Below, one piece after another: positions 24,425-36,136 of a DNA stretch of 64,000 nucleotides. Each line of letters begins with the position of its first letter. Position 1 is the first letter of the stretch. The translations under genes were made by a program, and so were the position numbers. Source of the stretch: Phoenix dactylifera (taxonomy: Eukaryota; Streptophyta; Magnoliopsida; Arecales; Arecaceae); the NCBI RefSeq assembly GCF_009389715.1, contig NW_024068217.1:124001-188000 (forward strand), in the 5' to 3' direction. The notes below the pieces were generated by a model. The model had not been told where the DNA came from and searched no databases. It saw only the letters and a list, made by a program, of their open reading frames with translations.

Positions 24425-24760
24425 AAAAATAATGAGAGTACTTTCTTTAATCACCTTTCACTTGATAAAAACTCAAATTATATAATTTCTTTTAGGAGAA
24501 ATTGATGCAAAATATTGAACTTTGAAAAAATAATGAAAATAATGGTTGTTATTGACATCAAAATCAACTATTATAAATCTAAATAATATGTTATAAGTGA
24601 TTCTTTTATCAAAAATAAGAAATTTATTGATCAAAAGAGAAGGTATTAAGATTTTATAAATATGTTAAGAGCAAATTTTTTTTGGTGAATATGATCAATT
24701 CTTATTAAGGGTAAGGAGTTTAATGAATGATTATAGTTATTATATATGTACATATATATT
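24425..24760. repeat. AT-rich direct repeat, copy 1
   Basis: Shares ordered words with 25255-25615, among them TTATTGACATCAAAATCAACTAT and GATGAATATGAT-like blocks. Copies lie about 830 bp apart. Confidence 0.65.
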
Positions 24761-25254
24761 TATGTGTGTCTATATACAAAAGCCTACTTATTACCCAAAA
24801 TAAAAAATATTTTAATAATATCATTAATATGGTGCAAAATAAAGTTCCGTATTAAATAAGAGTCCTATTTATTATCCAAAATAACTCACTAAATAAAGTT
24901 CACACAATAGCAAACATTTTTTCTTATGTTTACAACTATTTTTGAAATATTATATAACAATGTCGCCAAATTACTCTCATCAAATATCTAAATTGATGTA
25001 GTAATATTGGTTTAGATAGCTATAGAACTAGTCTATTTTGGTTAGATAATATTTTCTAGTATCAATTATACTAATATCACTTATATAAGTCTTATTGACA
25101 CTTTTATAATTGATAGTTAATATTGATAATGGTAAGATATTCTATTTTCTATCCTTATACTTATTATTAAGGGAACAGATAATATAATACCAATTATAAC
25201 AAATATCTATTAATAAGTGATCATTATAGGTCTACTTCTTTTTGTATCAATAAC

Positions 25255-25615
25255 GAGTGAAAATAATGATAATACTTTTTAATCACATCTCACTTGGTGA
25301 AAGTATTATTTCTTAAATTGCAAATATCTTTTAGAGACATATTGTTGCAAAAATAAACTTTCAAAAAAAGAAAATTAGTTAAAAATAATTGACATGAAAA
25401 TAATAGTTATTATTGACATCAAAATCAACTATATAATACTAAACAATGTATTATAAGATATTTATTTATTGAAATTAAAAAATTATTTATCAAGAAGAAA
25501 GGTATTGATATTTATAATCTTATTGAGAGAAAATTTTTTTGATGAATATGATTAGCTCTCATCAAAAGTAGAAAGTTTGATGAATAGCTATAGTTATTTT
25601 ACATATATATAATAG
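25255..25615. repeat. AT-rich direct repeat, copy 2
   Basis: Second copy of the block at 24425-24760, with small indels. Its 3' end joins another duplicated segment of about 100 bp (25607-25720 and 25803-25905, sharing ATAGATTATCTAAAA and TTAATAATATTATTAATATG). Confidence 0.65.
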
Positions 25616-26281
25616 ATTATCTAAAACAAAAATTTATACATACAAATTTATTTATTATTGAAATATAAAGTTATATTAATAATATTATTAATATGGATGT
25701 GTTTATAGTGAATGTCTGTATAGTGGATAAGTTAAATGGATGTTTGTTATATATGATAGATATAATAGATAACAGAATTGATATAATAATTATTTTACCT
25801 ATATATAATAGATTATCTAAAATAAAATTTTTATATGAAATATTATTTATTATTTCAATATAAAATTATATTAATAATATTATTAATATGAATGTGTTTG
25901 TAGTGAATGAGATTTCATTTATCCCATGCTTGTCTTAGTGATTGACTTACAAAATATACCATGGCAATTGATGGCAATATTCTTTTGTTTAGTGAATGGA
26001 TAATTTAGATAAGTTAAATGGATAATTTTTTCAGATTCTTCGATGCCTGGCTGGGGCTTTGCAGTTCAGACCTATACTACTTATTAGATCTAGTTTGCAA
26101 GGAATGCATGAACTTTTGGAGAGAGCTGCCCAGTAGTGGTGGAGAGGGCCTGATTATTGGCAGTGGAGGCCTTTCAGACAATTCGGCCGGATAGGCCTTG
26201 GACAGCCGATTAAAAAAAAGCGACCTTACTTTGCGGTCACCCGGCTGCAGCTTACTTCGTCCTCCTCCAACCGGAGAGCTG

Positions 26282-26305
26282 ATTAGGGTTTCCCCCAAAC
26301 CCTAG
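26282..26305. promoter_or_regulatory. Inverted telo-box pair in the 5' leader
   Basis: TTAGGGTTT (26283-26291) and AAACCCTAG (26297-26305) face each other 51 bp upstream of the F-box ATG. Telo-boxes (AAACCCTA) are a known promoter/leader motif of plant housekeeping and translation-related genes; a role here is inference. Confidence 0.5.
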
Positions 26306-26355
26306 TCCCCTCTTTGGCCGGCCCAAATCGATACCCCATCCGATCTCCGGCGTCC

Positions 26356-28937
26356 ATGGCAAAACGGGAGAGCGCCAAGCGCGAGGAGGATGGGGCGAAG
26401 GTATGCATCAACGAGGCCCTCACCGACGACGAGCTCCGGGCGGTGTTGGCGACGCTGGACAGGGAGGAGGAGAAGGACACGTTTGGCCTCGTGTGCAAGC
26501 GGTGGTTCCGGCTGCAGAGCTCCGAGCGGCGCCGCCTTCGGGCCCGGGCGGGCCCCGCCATGCTCCGCCGCATGGCCGACCGCTTCTCCGGCCTCGTCGA
26601 GCTCGACCTCTCCCAGTCCGCCTCCCGCTCCTTCTATCCCGGCGTCACCGATTCTGATCTCTCCGTAATTGCAGCCGGGTTCCGGGTCTTGCGAGTTCTT
26701 AATCTCCAGAATTGTAAAGGTGATCTCTTTACGGGGAAATAGTCAATTTTTCTTTCTTCTCTCTTCGCTTTTGTTATGTTTTTCAGTTTGTTTTGTTTCT
26801 TGGAAGATAATTTTGACTGAATTTAAGAATATTGTGTTGTTGTTGATTTCGTTGGTTTGTTGGGTGCTAAGAAAATGGGGTTCATTTTTACTGATATATG
26901 GCCTGATACCTGTTCTTAGGCTTTGGACTTTGGTCCTTTTGTTTAAATCATTTAATTTTTGATTTGGTTTAGAGGTTTCCAAGTTAGTGATGATGGTGAT
27001 ATGATCTGGTGGAAATTTTCTTTTTTATTTTTTGGTCAGAACTCAGAACCGAAACACAGTTATGGACTTCGTCAGAACTCAGAATCAAAACACGGTTGTA
27101 GACTTCTGACTCTATTTAAGAAAGATAATAATATTGTTTTCAAAGTTACTCTATTATAATATTGTCTTGGTAGAAAAGACGAGAATTTGATTTAATTGTT
27201 GCATGGTGTTGGTTGTGTTTTGTTTGTATATGGTTTGAATATTTGTTGTTGGTTGTCGTTAATTATTTAAATTGAAATGATACAGCATGCGGTAGTTGTC
27301 CGAATTATGAGATGAAATTTTTTCTTTGCTTTCTGAGATTAGCTGTTTGTATGGAAAATTTATTGTTTTTGGTTAGGCTCTGAAATCTGGAACTCTTCTT
27401 TGGCTGTTGGTGTAATTTTGTAAAAGTATGTTGCCCCTAATGAGATTTTTAAACTGTAGCTCGTTCATTAAGTTTTAAACTTGACAGTCTATTTAGACAG
27501 TAAAATGTTTTTTCAGAGTGAATAAGTCTTCCTGAGTGATTAGAATTTAATCAAACAATTCAGTGTGAGGGATTTTTTTTATTGATTTTTCCCATGAGAA
27601 TTAGTTTCATAAAACTTTTGTTCTCTGCTTAATAAAGGGATAGCAGTTATTTGTGTAAAGGCAGGATATTCTATTTTTATTCCATGAAATTTCATTTTCA
27701 AGTATCACATTGCTTCATCGTATTATTTGAGAAACTCTCTGTCTCTTTTAGTTGCTACATTTGTTTGATTGTGGTATGGAACAAGTTACCATGAACTGCA
27801 TCTGTCCTACATTGCTAATGAGCAAATACTCTTTGAGGAGAATTCATATTCTGACCATGTAAGCCAATATTTTTTTTAGTCCAAAACTTAGGAGAATAAA
27901 TTCTTTATGCAGGCCGAATATTTATTTATATTCATGAATTGGTCTACTCATGGTTTTGGGGAACTGGTTATCATGCATTTCATCTCACATAAAAGTTATG
28001 TGTGTGCCGTTGGACAGGTGTTACTGATTCCGGGATGCTAATTCTGGGAAATGGCCTTCCAACGCTCCAATCCTTGGACATTTCGCACTGCAGAAAACTT
28101 ACAGACAAGGGATTGACAGCTGTTGCACTGGGTTGTTGCAATTTGAGAAGGTTCCACCTTGCTGGCTGCAAGTCCATCACAGATGATCTACTGCAAGCTT
28201 TATCCAGGAGCTGCTCTCACCTAGAAGAGCTAGGATTAGCAGGTTGCAACAGCATAACCGACTCCGGGCTCTCATTTCTTGCTAATGGCTGTCGTTTTAT
28301 TAAATATTTGGATGTTAGTAAATGCAGCAAGATTAGTGATATTGGAGTTTCAAGAGTTGCTGAGGTCTCTTCATCATATCTGAAGACCCTAAAGCTGTTG
28401 GATTGCTACAAAGTTGGTGATAAATCCATATTTACCTTGGCTAACTCCTGCCATAACCTTGAGACCCTGGTTATTGGTGGATGTCGTGATGTTTCTGATG
28501 AGTCAATGAAATCCTTAGCGCTTGCCTGTGTTAACAGCCTGAAGAACTTGCGAATGGATTGGTGTTTAAACGTCACCGACTTATCCTTGAACTGCTTGCT
28601 GTCAAATTGTAGATATCTTATGGCTCTTGATATTGGGTGCTGTGATAAAGTAACAGATTCAGCATTTCAGTCGCTAGGAATGGGAGGCTTTGAGTCAGAT
28701 TTGAAAGTTTTGAAGGCCAGTAACTGCCTAAGGATCACAGTTACAGGAGTAGGCACAATATTACAGTACTGCAGGTCCATGGAGTATCTTGACTTACGGT
28801 CCTGTCCAAATGTTACAAGGCTTGGTTGTGAGCAAGCTGGTTTACAGTTTCCTGAACACTGTAAAACGAACTTTGATGGCAGCTTATCAGAGAGTGATGC
28901 TATGGTCGACATGTTTTTTGAAGGCAGACCCGAATAA
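26356..28937 (+). CDS. F-box/leucine-rich-repeat protein (two exons)
   Basis: Predicted 427-aa substrate adaptor of an SCF-type E3 ubiquitin ligase. Exon 1 is 26356-26719, exon 2 is 28018-28937; the intron (26720-28017, 1298 nt) has GT...AG ends and splits a Gly codon, restoring NCKG-VTDSG. I chose ATG 26356; the frame is open further upstream but only without an ATG. Residues about 11-50 form a degenerate F-box (TDDELRAVL, FGLVCKRWFRLQ). The rest is cysteine-containing LRRs of the type CxxITDxGLxxLAxxCxxLxxLxLxxC, about 12 units, ending in a short acidic tail. Length and sequence resemble the Arabidopsis At5g23340-type RNI protein (405 aa). Substrate unknown. No disruption seen. Confidence 0.92.
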
Positions 28938-29959
28938 CGGAAGGCTCCTTGTTGATAGTTGCTCCATTGACATTGTCATGTCATAACCAGCATCCAATTG
29001 TTAACAACCAAGATAAAGTACATTGTTGGGTGCTCTGAATTTGTATCATGTTTGCTTGATATCTATTGCTTGTAAATCTTTTGATATCTGTATCACCAGA
29101 GTTGTGTTAATATGTTGATATTTTCCCAGCCGACTCCTGTTTTTGATGATCTGTTACTTGGAGGATGTCAGAATAAATGAGAGTAAACTGAGTGGCTCTA
29201 CCTAATACATATGCACATCATGCTTTAGAATTGAAGGTCATCGCCCGATTTCTACATCCGACACGCAGGAGAGACGAGCTGTTTTAATGGGTTGCAGTGT
29301 GCCTGGATCCAATATATTGTTTGACCTGCAGACTCTGTTTAACTCTTGGCATGAACTGTTTCTCAAGACGTGTTTTCTGATCCACAATGAGCAAGATTTT
29401 GTCCAGTCTTGGATCTTGGTATGCTTAAAAAGACAAGAAAAATGCTAGATATCATCTGTTGTATCACTGCTTAGATTTTGGTTCCATGTGGAAGTTGGTG
29501 ATCGGCAGAGCAATGCATGCGAAGTTGGTGATTCCATTTACCTGCTCGTGTACTTCAACAATCCACCACTGCCGCATTAGACTGGTAAAGTGAGCTGTCT
29601 TGTGGAGAAATCCAAATGTATTTGAGGTTTTTCTGCTTGTTAAAATGCCTCTGAAGATTTGGAGGGGCAGGTGCTGTTTAGCATTTTATGTTTTGGTTCT
29701 GCTTTAGGCTTCGCAAAATGATGAAATTTTCTAACTTAACAAAGGCTCTATCGACAGCCCTATTATTCGAAATCATTTAGAGGAATGTGAATTATTAAAG
29801 TAATGTCCTAGATGACTACCTATTTCTTAATACAAAGTGTCTATAGCAAGAACGATGGATAAAGTGCAAGGCAGTATAACGAAACAAACAGATAGATACA
29901 TAGATGCATAGCATTCCCCGTAGCTAGTATATAGACTGAGTGTATTTGTCATTGCTGTG
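28938..29959. other. 3' UTR and intergenic sequence of the F-box gene
   Basis: The first 250 bp is the likely 3' UTR. Beyond that I see no gene or repeat; composition resembles ordinary intergenic DNA. Confidence 0.5.
29172..29177 (+). terminator. Candidate poly(A) signal of the F-box gene
   Basis: AATAAA about 235 bp after the stop codon, preceded by T-rich sequence. Position is plausible for a plant 3' UTR. Confidence 0.45.
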
Positions 29960-30445
29960 TATGTTCCAAAACTAGGATGAAAGTGGATAAAATAATATTC
30001 GTCCAAATCTGTTGTCATAACCAAATCTATTCGGATATGGATAGAAATTTGAACATCCGACTAATATTTATATCCGCATTTATATTCGTAAAAAAAAATG
30101 GATATTGATATGGATAGACAATCCAATTTATGTCCGAATAATTGATTCTATTTGTTATTCTATTTAATTTTATATAATACTTCTGAACTTTTAAAAGAAA
30201 TAAATGTTTGCATTAGCATGTTATTAACTTGATTTTTCTTTCACTTATCAATTTCTTTGGTTCTATGATCATAAAATTTAATTATCCGATTTATATTCAT
30301 ATTTATATCCGTATCAATTTAAAATAAATATGGATATATATTTTTGTATTTAACTAAAATCCACATTTATATATGAATTTGTCAAATAAAACAAATATAG
30401 ATATAAATATAGTTATATGCAATTTATATCTTGTATGATTTCAAG
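29960..30445. mobile_element. Putative hAT-type miniature element with ATATCCG motifs
   Basis: Repeated words on both strands, TATATCCG, CGGATATGGAT, ATTTATATCCGTA and their complements, are spread over about 450 bp, as in AT-rich hAT-derived miniature elements with subterminal repeats. Termini and an 8-bp duplication could not be fixed. Confidence 0.35.
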
Positions 30446-30554
30446 CGCTATCCAGAATAAAGTATAAATCTTTAGCAATTTATATCTTATAGTAACTCGC
30501 ACGACTTGAAGTCTCGTGTGAAGATACTAACCTTAAAGGTTTTGTATCGGATGG

Positions 30555-31480
30555 TGGACATGGAGTCTATATTCCATATCCTCATCGGATGTCCATGGGC
30601 TGCTCAGATCTAGGGGTGCACCTCGGGCTCCCTCGACCCTTGGCAGGGATAGATGTCGACCAAGGATTTTCTGGAATTCCTGGAGGTTTTCTCATAGAGT
30701 CCCGGCCTTGAGGACCGATGGATCAGGGTTGCCTATCTGGCCTATCATTATTAGCAAGATAGAAACGTCCGAATCTTCGAGGATTGCAGAGCGCATCCAA
30801 GGTTGGTGGCGGACAGAGTTCTACTTCATGCGGCGGAGGTTATTGGTACTATTGTATCGTCGTCCCTCAGGATGGGTAGGAAAATCTGGGATTCCCATTT
30901 TGCTCTTATAGCGCCCAAGACCGTCTTTGTATCCTAGGAGCCCCTACTCTTCAGCTTTCTCAAGGTGAACTTTGATGGTAATTTTTGAAAGGAAGAGTAT
31001 AATGGTAGTGTGGAATTTATCATCAAAGATTACGACGCCAGACTAGTAGCGACTGGGGGTCGGCGGATCTTCAACACGTCTATTATCAATGCCGAGCTCA
31101 GAGCCGCATGGGAGGGCATCACCTATGTGAGAAATATGTTGGGTACAAACCACATTCTATTCGAGGGGGACTCGGCTAGATGATAGAGTGGGTTCGGGGT
31201 CGGGGTTGTGGTTGTGCTGCTGGCGGAAGGTCGCTGCTCCACGACATCCGTAGACTTTTGAGAGAGTGTGGCTTCTATCGGGTCACATATGTCTACAAAA
31301 AGGCGAATAGTGCTACTAACTGGGCCGTTTCCTTCGCGGCTCATCACTCTGGAGGTTTTATTTAGGAGAACCACGTGTCTATGTCTTATCCTTTGTGCTA
31401 TCTCTTTTTTTTCTGATTTTATTGGTTACACCCACACTCATCATGTGAGAGCTGCCGTTGCACCCAAAAAAAGAATGGTT
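30555..31480 (+). pseudogene. LINE 3' fragment: zinc-knuckle region plus RNase H
   Basis: Degraded C-terminal part of an L1-type plant LINE. 30555-30700 has the HILIGCPWA word typical of the region after RT. 30955-31365 encodes a RVT_3/RNase H-like domain: VNFDG, then NAELRAAWEGI, then LFEGDSARMIEW (acidic residues D, E, D visible) and a VYKKANSATNWAV segment. It is broken by stops and frame changes upstream. The 3' part ends with TTCTGATTTTATTGGT and a short A run near 31469. A second copy of the same 3' end is at 33880-34330. Confidence 0.75.
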
Positions 31481-31756
31481 CGCACATTCGACACAGCATA
31501 ATTTTAGGTCCACCAGCTGATTCCTACCTTCTTTTACAAATCACTCAAGAACAATTTATGTTTAAACAATCGTGCATATAAATATGACAACTGCAATGAT
31601 ATCCTGGAAACCAAACCACAAAAAATGCTAAACTTGACACTCATACCTATTCTGCATTCACCAACTAACGTGGAAGTCAGAGCGATCTCCTCAGAATTAT
31701 CCCATCCCAAGTGATTCTCATAATGGTTTACTCCACTTTCTAGGAGACATCCAATG

Positions 31757-31903
31757 CATGTTGAAGAAAAAACAAATTTAAAAAAAATCAAGGAACCAAA
31801 GGATAATAAAAATAAAACATGAATTTAATCAAAAGTATCTATATTTTTATTTATTTTTTTATTTTGATATACTTCGATGTATAAAAATTCAATAGATCCA
31901 TAC

Positions 31904-31998
<95 letters not shown>

Positions 31999-32442
31999 CT
32001 GAGACAAAAGCTAGCTTAGTTGGGAGTTTAATCTATTGTAGCTCCTCTATATAGATATAATCAATGTTAAATGGGTTTAAGTTCATAAGATATTTCACCA
32101 ATTGCCTAATAGAAGTTTTCCGGATCTTCTTCTCTAATGCATGTTTAAGAAAAAACAAATTAAAAAAAAATCAAGGAACCAAAGGATAATAAAGATAAAA
32201 CAAGAATTTAATCAAAAATATCAATATTTTTAATTATTTTTTTATTTGATATACTGTGATTTATAAAAATTTAATTGATCTGTACTATATTTATATGATA
32301 TGTAGAAATATGAGACAACAGCTTAGTTCAGAGTTTAATCTATTACAGCTCCTCTATATAGATATAATCAATATTAAGTGGGTTTAATTTCACAAGACAT
32401 TTCACCGATTGCCTAATAGAAGTTGTCCAGATCTTCTTCTCT
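31757..32442. repeat. Tandem duplication of about 300 bp with a TA expansion in copy 1
   Basis: Copy 1 (31757-32138) and copy 2 (32139-32442) begin GCATGTTGAAGAAAAAAC / GCATGTTTAAGAAAAAAC and share the order AATCAAGGAACCAAAGGATA, GAGACAA-AGCTTAG, CTCCTCTATATAGATATAAT, CACCNATTGCCTAATAGAAG. Copy 1 holds about 80 bp of TA (31908-31992) where copy 2 has only TATATTTATATGATATG. Confidence 0.85.
31908..31992. repeat. (TA)n microsatellite, about 40 units
   Basis: Pure alternating TA inside copy 1 of the tandem duplication. Confidence 0.95.
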
Positions 32443-32599
32443 ATGATTTTCAACTTTAAAAATTTAACCTTTTATGAAGATAGCCCGAAATTTTACCTTT
32501 TTTCACAAGGTTCAAATTTTTAAATAAAAATTTTAATTGTTTCTTTTTTGAAAAAAGTTCAAATTTTAAAAGTCATTCATACTGTCTTGATGCTTAATT

Positions 32600-32998
32600 G
32601 TTCCTGAGTGACCTCGGTCCGACCCGTTTTCTTGTTTGGGTCCTAAATTTGGACATGGATCCGATCCGGTTGAAAATCGGATCAGGTCCATGCCTACAAA
32701 TTTTGACCCGACGGATCATTCGGGTTGGGTCGGATCTGAGTCGGATTCGGATTTATGTATTTTTATATTCAAAGTTCCACTATATAATAGTAAAAAACTG
32801 ATCTCTAAAAAAATGGGCTGGGTCGGATTCAGATCCAGATCAAAATTGGATGGACCCGACCCGATCCGAAAAATAGAACGAGTCCAAATTTAGGACCCGA
32901 CCTAGCCCTACGGGTCCTAAAATTTGGGTCGGGTCGGGTCACGGGCCGACCCGACCCATTTGCAGCCCGGCCCCCGACCCGACCTATTTGCAGCCCTA
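32600..32998. mobile_element. hAT-type miniature element with GGGTCGGG subterminal repeats
   Basis: Right terminus, read inward on the minus strand, is TAGGGCTGCAAATAGGTC at 32998. Many copies of GGGTCGGGTC / GACCCGACCC occur inside. An inverted pair, GGGTCCTAAATTTGGA (32638-32653) and TCCAAATTTAGGACCC (32884-32899), and a second internal terminus AGCCCTA near 32915 suggest nested or rearranged copies. The terminus resembles the TAGGGCTGGAAGTGGGC end of the hAT element at 39137. The left end and target duplication were not found. Frames at 32598-32893 are artefacts of the repeats. Confidence 0.6.
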
Positions 32999-33000
32999 CT

Positions 33001-33870
33001 AACACCAAAACTCAACTTTGGAATTGAGGTCTAGCAAAGCTAATGTCAAACTTTTTCCTGTTCTCCGAAAGCTACCACAAGAGTGATGCTTTATAAGGAA
33101 ATTTAGGAAAAGGCGAATATTCCAAGATCACGGGACTTTTAAGGCACTAGGAAAGCCATATCTTGCATTATTTCATGGATTGAAACTTCTTTTAAGTCTC
33201 GTTAGTGGATACCAGAAGTTCATCAAGCTCGCCTTTTGCTGGCTTGCATTGGCAACTCATCAGTAAATGCTCTGATGTATCTCACCAATTCCTGCTTGTT
33301 ATACAAATCCTCCTGTTGTGCCAAAAAGGAAAATATTTGTATACATACTCAAATACTCTTCATACATGATCAATTTCAAAATATTAGAAACACTTTTAGG
33401 GGAAAACATATTCAAATTACCCTGATATTCTTATGGCATGAGAACCAATCACAAATAGCATGCATCAAACTAGTTCATCACATAGATGAAAAGATAGTTT
33501 ACAACAAGAGAAAAATAGTTGTACACAAGTAAATACCTAACACTTCCTATTCACTAAGTGGAGATTTAGATAAAATTTTCTTTAAAATATGTCAAAATTT
33601 GGTTGAATGATAGGTCAGAGCTTTAGTGTTCTTATGAGAAGAATTAGAAGCTTGTTACGTAAACATAAGCATACAAATCGATCTAAAGTTCGTGGAGAAA
33701 TTTTTTTAGGCACATCAAACAATATAGAAGGCCAAATTCCTAGTGCCGATGAAGCATTAAGGCTTCACAATTCTTTGGCTGCATGAGTAAGACCAGTGAA
33801 TGGTCAAATACTTGGTTAGAAATTCTACTACTATATATTACTATTTCCGCGGCCTCTATTTCTTCGTTGT
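33001..33870. other. Intergenic, nothing recognised
   Basis: AT-rich sequence; the 98-codon frame at 33236-33532 has no family motif. Confidence 0.4.
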
Positions 33871-33879
33871 AAAAATTCT

Positions 33880-34330
33880 TCGTACGTCAGGGTGGTGGCG
33901 GCTGCAGGTGGTTGTCAGCTATTCAACATCTCGATTTCCAGTGCGGAGCTGAGGACTGCTTGGGCAGGCCTTCGTCATGCCTGACACGATTTACGAGCTA
34001 GCTCTATTATCTTGGAATGTGATTTAGTCATGGTGATCAGTCGGATCTGGGGGGTTCAAGGGGTAACAGCTGCGACCACCTATTGCTCCTAGATATCAGG
34101 ACAATATTGAGGGATGGAGGAGCCTTTCAAGCCAAGCATGTTTTTCGAAAAGCCAATGGGGCTGCGGACTGGGTGCCGGTTTATGTGGCCAATCATCCCG
34201 GTAGTGCCTTATGGGCTGAAGATGGAGAGTTGCTTTAGGCACTTTAAGGTATTTTGTTTTCTGATTTTATTGGGTGCATCCATACTCGTCCGGAATGAAC
34301 TACCTGCTTAAGCAAAAAAAAAAAGAAAAA
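33880..34330 (+). pseudogene. Second LINE 3' fragment (RNase H remnant with A-rich tail)
   Basis: Fragments SSAELRTAWAGLRHA and IILECDLVMVI correspond to the AE...A and E.D segments of the RNase H domain seen at 30955-31365, with stops and shifts between. It ends TTTCTGATTTTATTGGGTGCATCCATACTCG, related to the end of the first LINE fragment, then an A-rich run (34313-34334) as a LINE tail. Same family, independent insertion (inference). Confidence 0.7.
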
Positions 34331-34366
34331 AAAATCTTCATAGATTGAAAAACGAGGAAAAAAATC

Positions 34367-34368
<2 letters not shown>

Positions 34369-34418
<50 letters not shown>
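34369..34418. repeat. (TA)n microsatellite after the LINE tail
   Basis: About 25 TA units just downstream of the A-rich tail and two AAAAAATCTTCATA words. Confidence 0.93.
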
Positions 34419-34419
<1 letters not shown>

Positions 34420-34420
34420 C

Positions 34421-35999
34421 AATATATCAAAGTTAAATGTATGACTTTGATCACAAAATAGTATATTGTTTGATAAGTCATTTTGTATCATGCACTCATA
34501 TTAGTTACACTTATTTGATTCATTTGATTATATTTTGGTTACTTACTGAGCTATTGGCTCATTCTTTTGAATTTTATATATTTACAAAGCCCTTGGCTTA
34601 GAAGTGAACAGATAATGATCAGATTTATGAGACAAGTGTGAGGTTCTAGATTAGCCATCATACCAGCCTTTACAATTTTGTTTAAAACATTTCAAATGTT
34701 GTTGTGTGTAGAATCTCTCAACTGCTGTTGTATGTAGAAATATGTGAATTAGATTGGTTAAGTTATCTAAATATGCAAATCGAGAAATGTTTTGGAATTT
34801 GAATTACCGATTCTTGAAAATTACATAAGAGTTGATTTTTTTTTTAATTATTATTCTGCCCATTTATGTAGACTATTGACAGGTTGTCGCCAAGCATGCT
34901 CGTGGGATCCCCATCCTACGTGTGTGCGTGTGCGTGCATGCGTGCATGTGTGTGGCGGATTGTCACATTCCTCGGCTTGAGTTTAGATTGGAGGCACGGG
35001 AAATAGTAAAACCAAAAATAATAATTATGAGTAGCAATTAAGCGAAGAGTAGCATATTGCCTAATAGAGGACTCTTCACACAAGCTAGTTCACCTAGGTT
35101 GTTCCAAAACTAGTCGCTTTAAGCTTTGCCTGAAATTTCAGATAAATGGCACAGAAGATGAAGCTTACCTCCTTTCTTTGGCAAAACGTTGATCGAACCT
35201 TATCCAAATGATCTGGCGATATCTATCCATATATATGTGCATATCAACACTTGACTAGGCAGCTGAGACAACAAACTCATCCGTCGTCGTCTTTAACTGG
35301 ACTCGTGGATTTGAAATTTGGAACCTTGAAAAAGAAGGCACGTAACCCTAGAAAAGTCACAGTAGTTGTCTCCAAAAGCTGCTCCAAGAGTTTGATTGGT
35401 AAATAGGCCGGACCGACAGTAGCTAGAAGTCGAAATCCGTTTCTCTTGTAGGTACCACGTCCAGGTCCAATGCTCAGGTTGACTTCAGATGGTTATATCT
35501 GGATCTAAATACTCTCCGAGACTTTGAGGCTTTCAACCATGTTCCTGAAACATTATGTCACAGAGAACCGAGCATGAAGGCCCCATATATATCATGAAGG
35601 CCACAACTGGTACTTAATTTAACAAACTGCTGATATACATGACTCGGAGACACAGGACACAAACATCAAACACCAAATATGAACAATTTTGATGGAAAAC
35701 TAACAATTTATAACTTGTAACACTGTTTTCATGTCCTATATGTTAAATAACCCGAAACCAGTGTAATGGCGGTTCTGCATCCAAGTAATAAAACTCGAGC
35801 CTTGTTCTCGTGACAGGCTTCATCAAACCTGGACTGAATCCATGTTTATGGATCGACAAATCTAGTTACATGGCGTCCCGTGATAGACTTCTCAAGTCGC
35901 CTCCAAAATGATAAGATTCTAATTACTGAACTCCCACGTCTCTGAAGGTTTTACTCAATCTCATGCCAATTTTTTCTTGACCTCTTCATGTACATTGGA
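34421..35999. other. Intergenic, upstream of the Kunitz gene
   Basis: No gene recognised. 34919-34955 is an alternating purine-pyrimidine GTGTGCGTGCATG tract. The rest is ordinary AT-rich DNA that probably contains the upstream region of the Kunitz inhibitor gene. Confidence 0.45.
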
Positions 36000-36050
36000 C
36001 AAAATATATCTTCATTACAAGTCAAAGTTACGTGTCAGACTGTGCATGCA
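36000..36050 (+). promoter_or_regulatory. Candidate core promoter of the Kunitz gene
   Basis: AAAATATATC (36001-36010) is a TATA-like box about 130 bp upstream of the ATG. Nearby are GTCAA (36021, W-box core complement), ACGTGTC (36030-36036, ABRE/G-box-like) and CATGCA (36045-36050, RY element). Such motifs are usual for stress- or seed-expressed genes; their function here is inferred. Confidence 0.35.
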
Positions 36051-36136
36051 CTTGTAGCTTTCGTCCAAACGTTATAGAAACACGACCAGGGATCCCTCAC
36101 CTTCATTCATGCATGCCCAACCCTACCACATCAACC

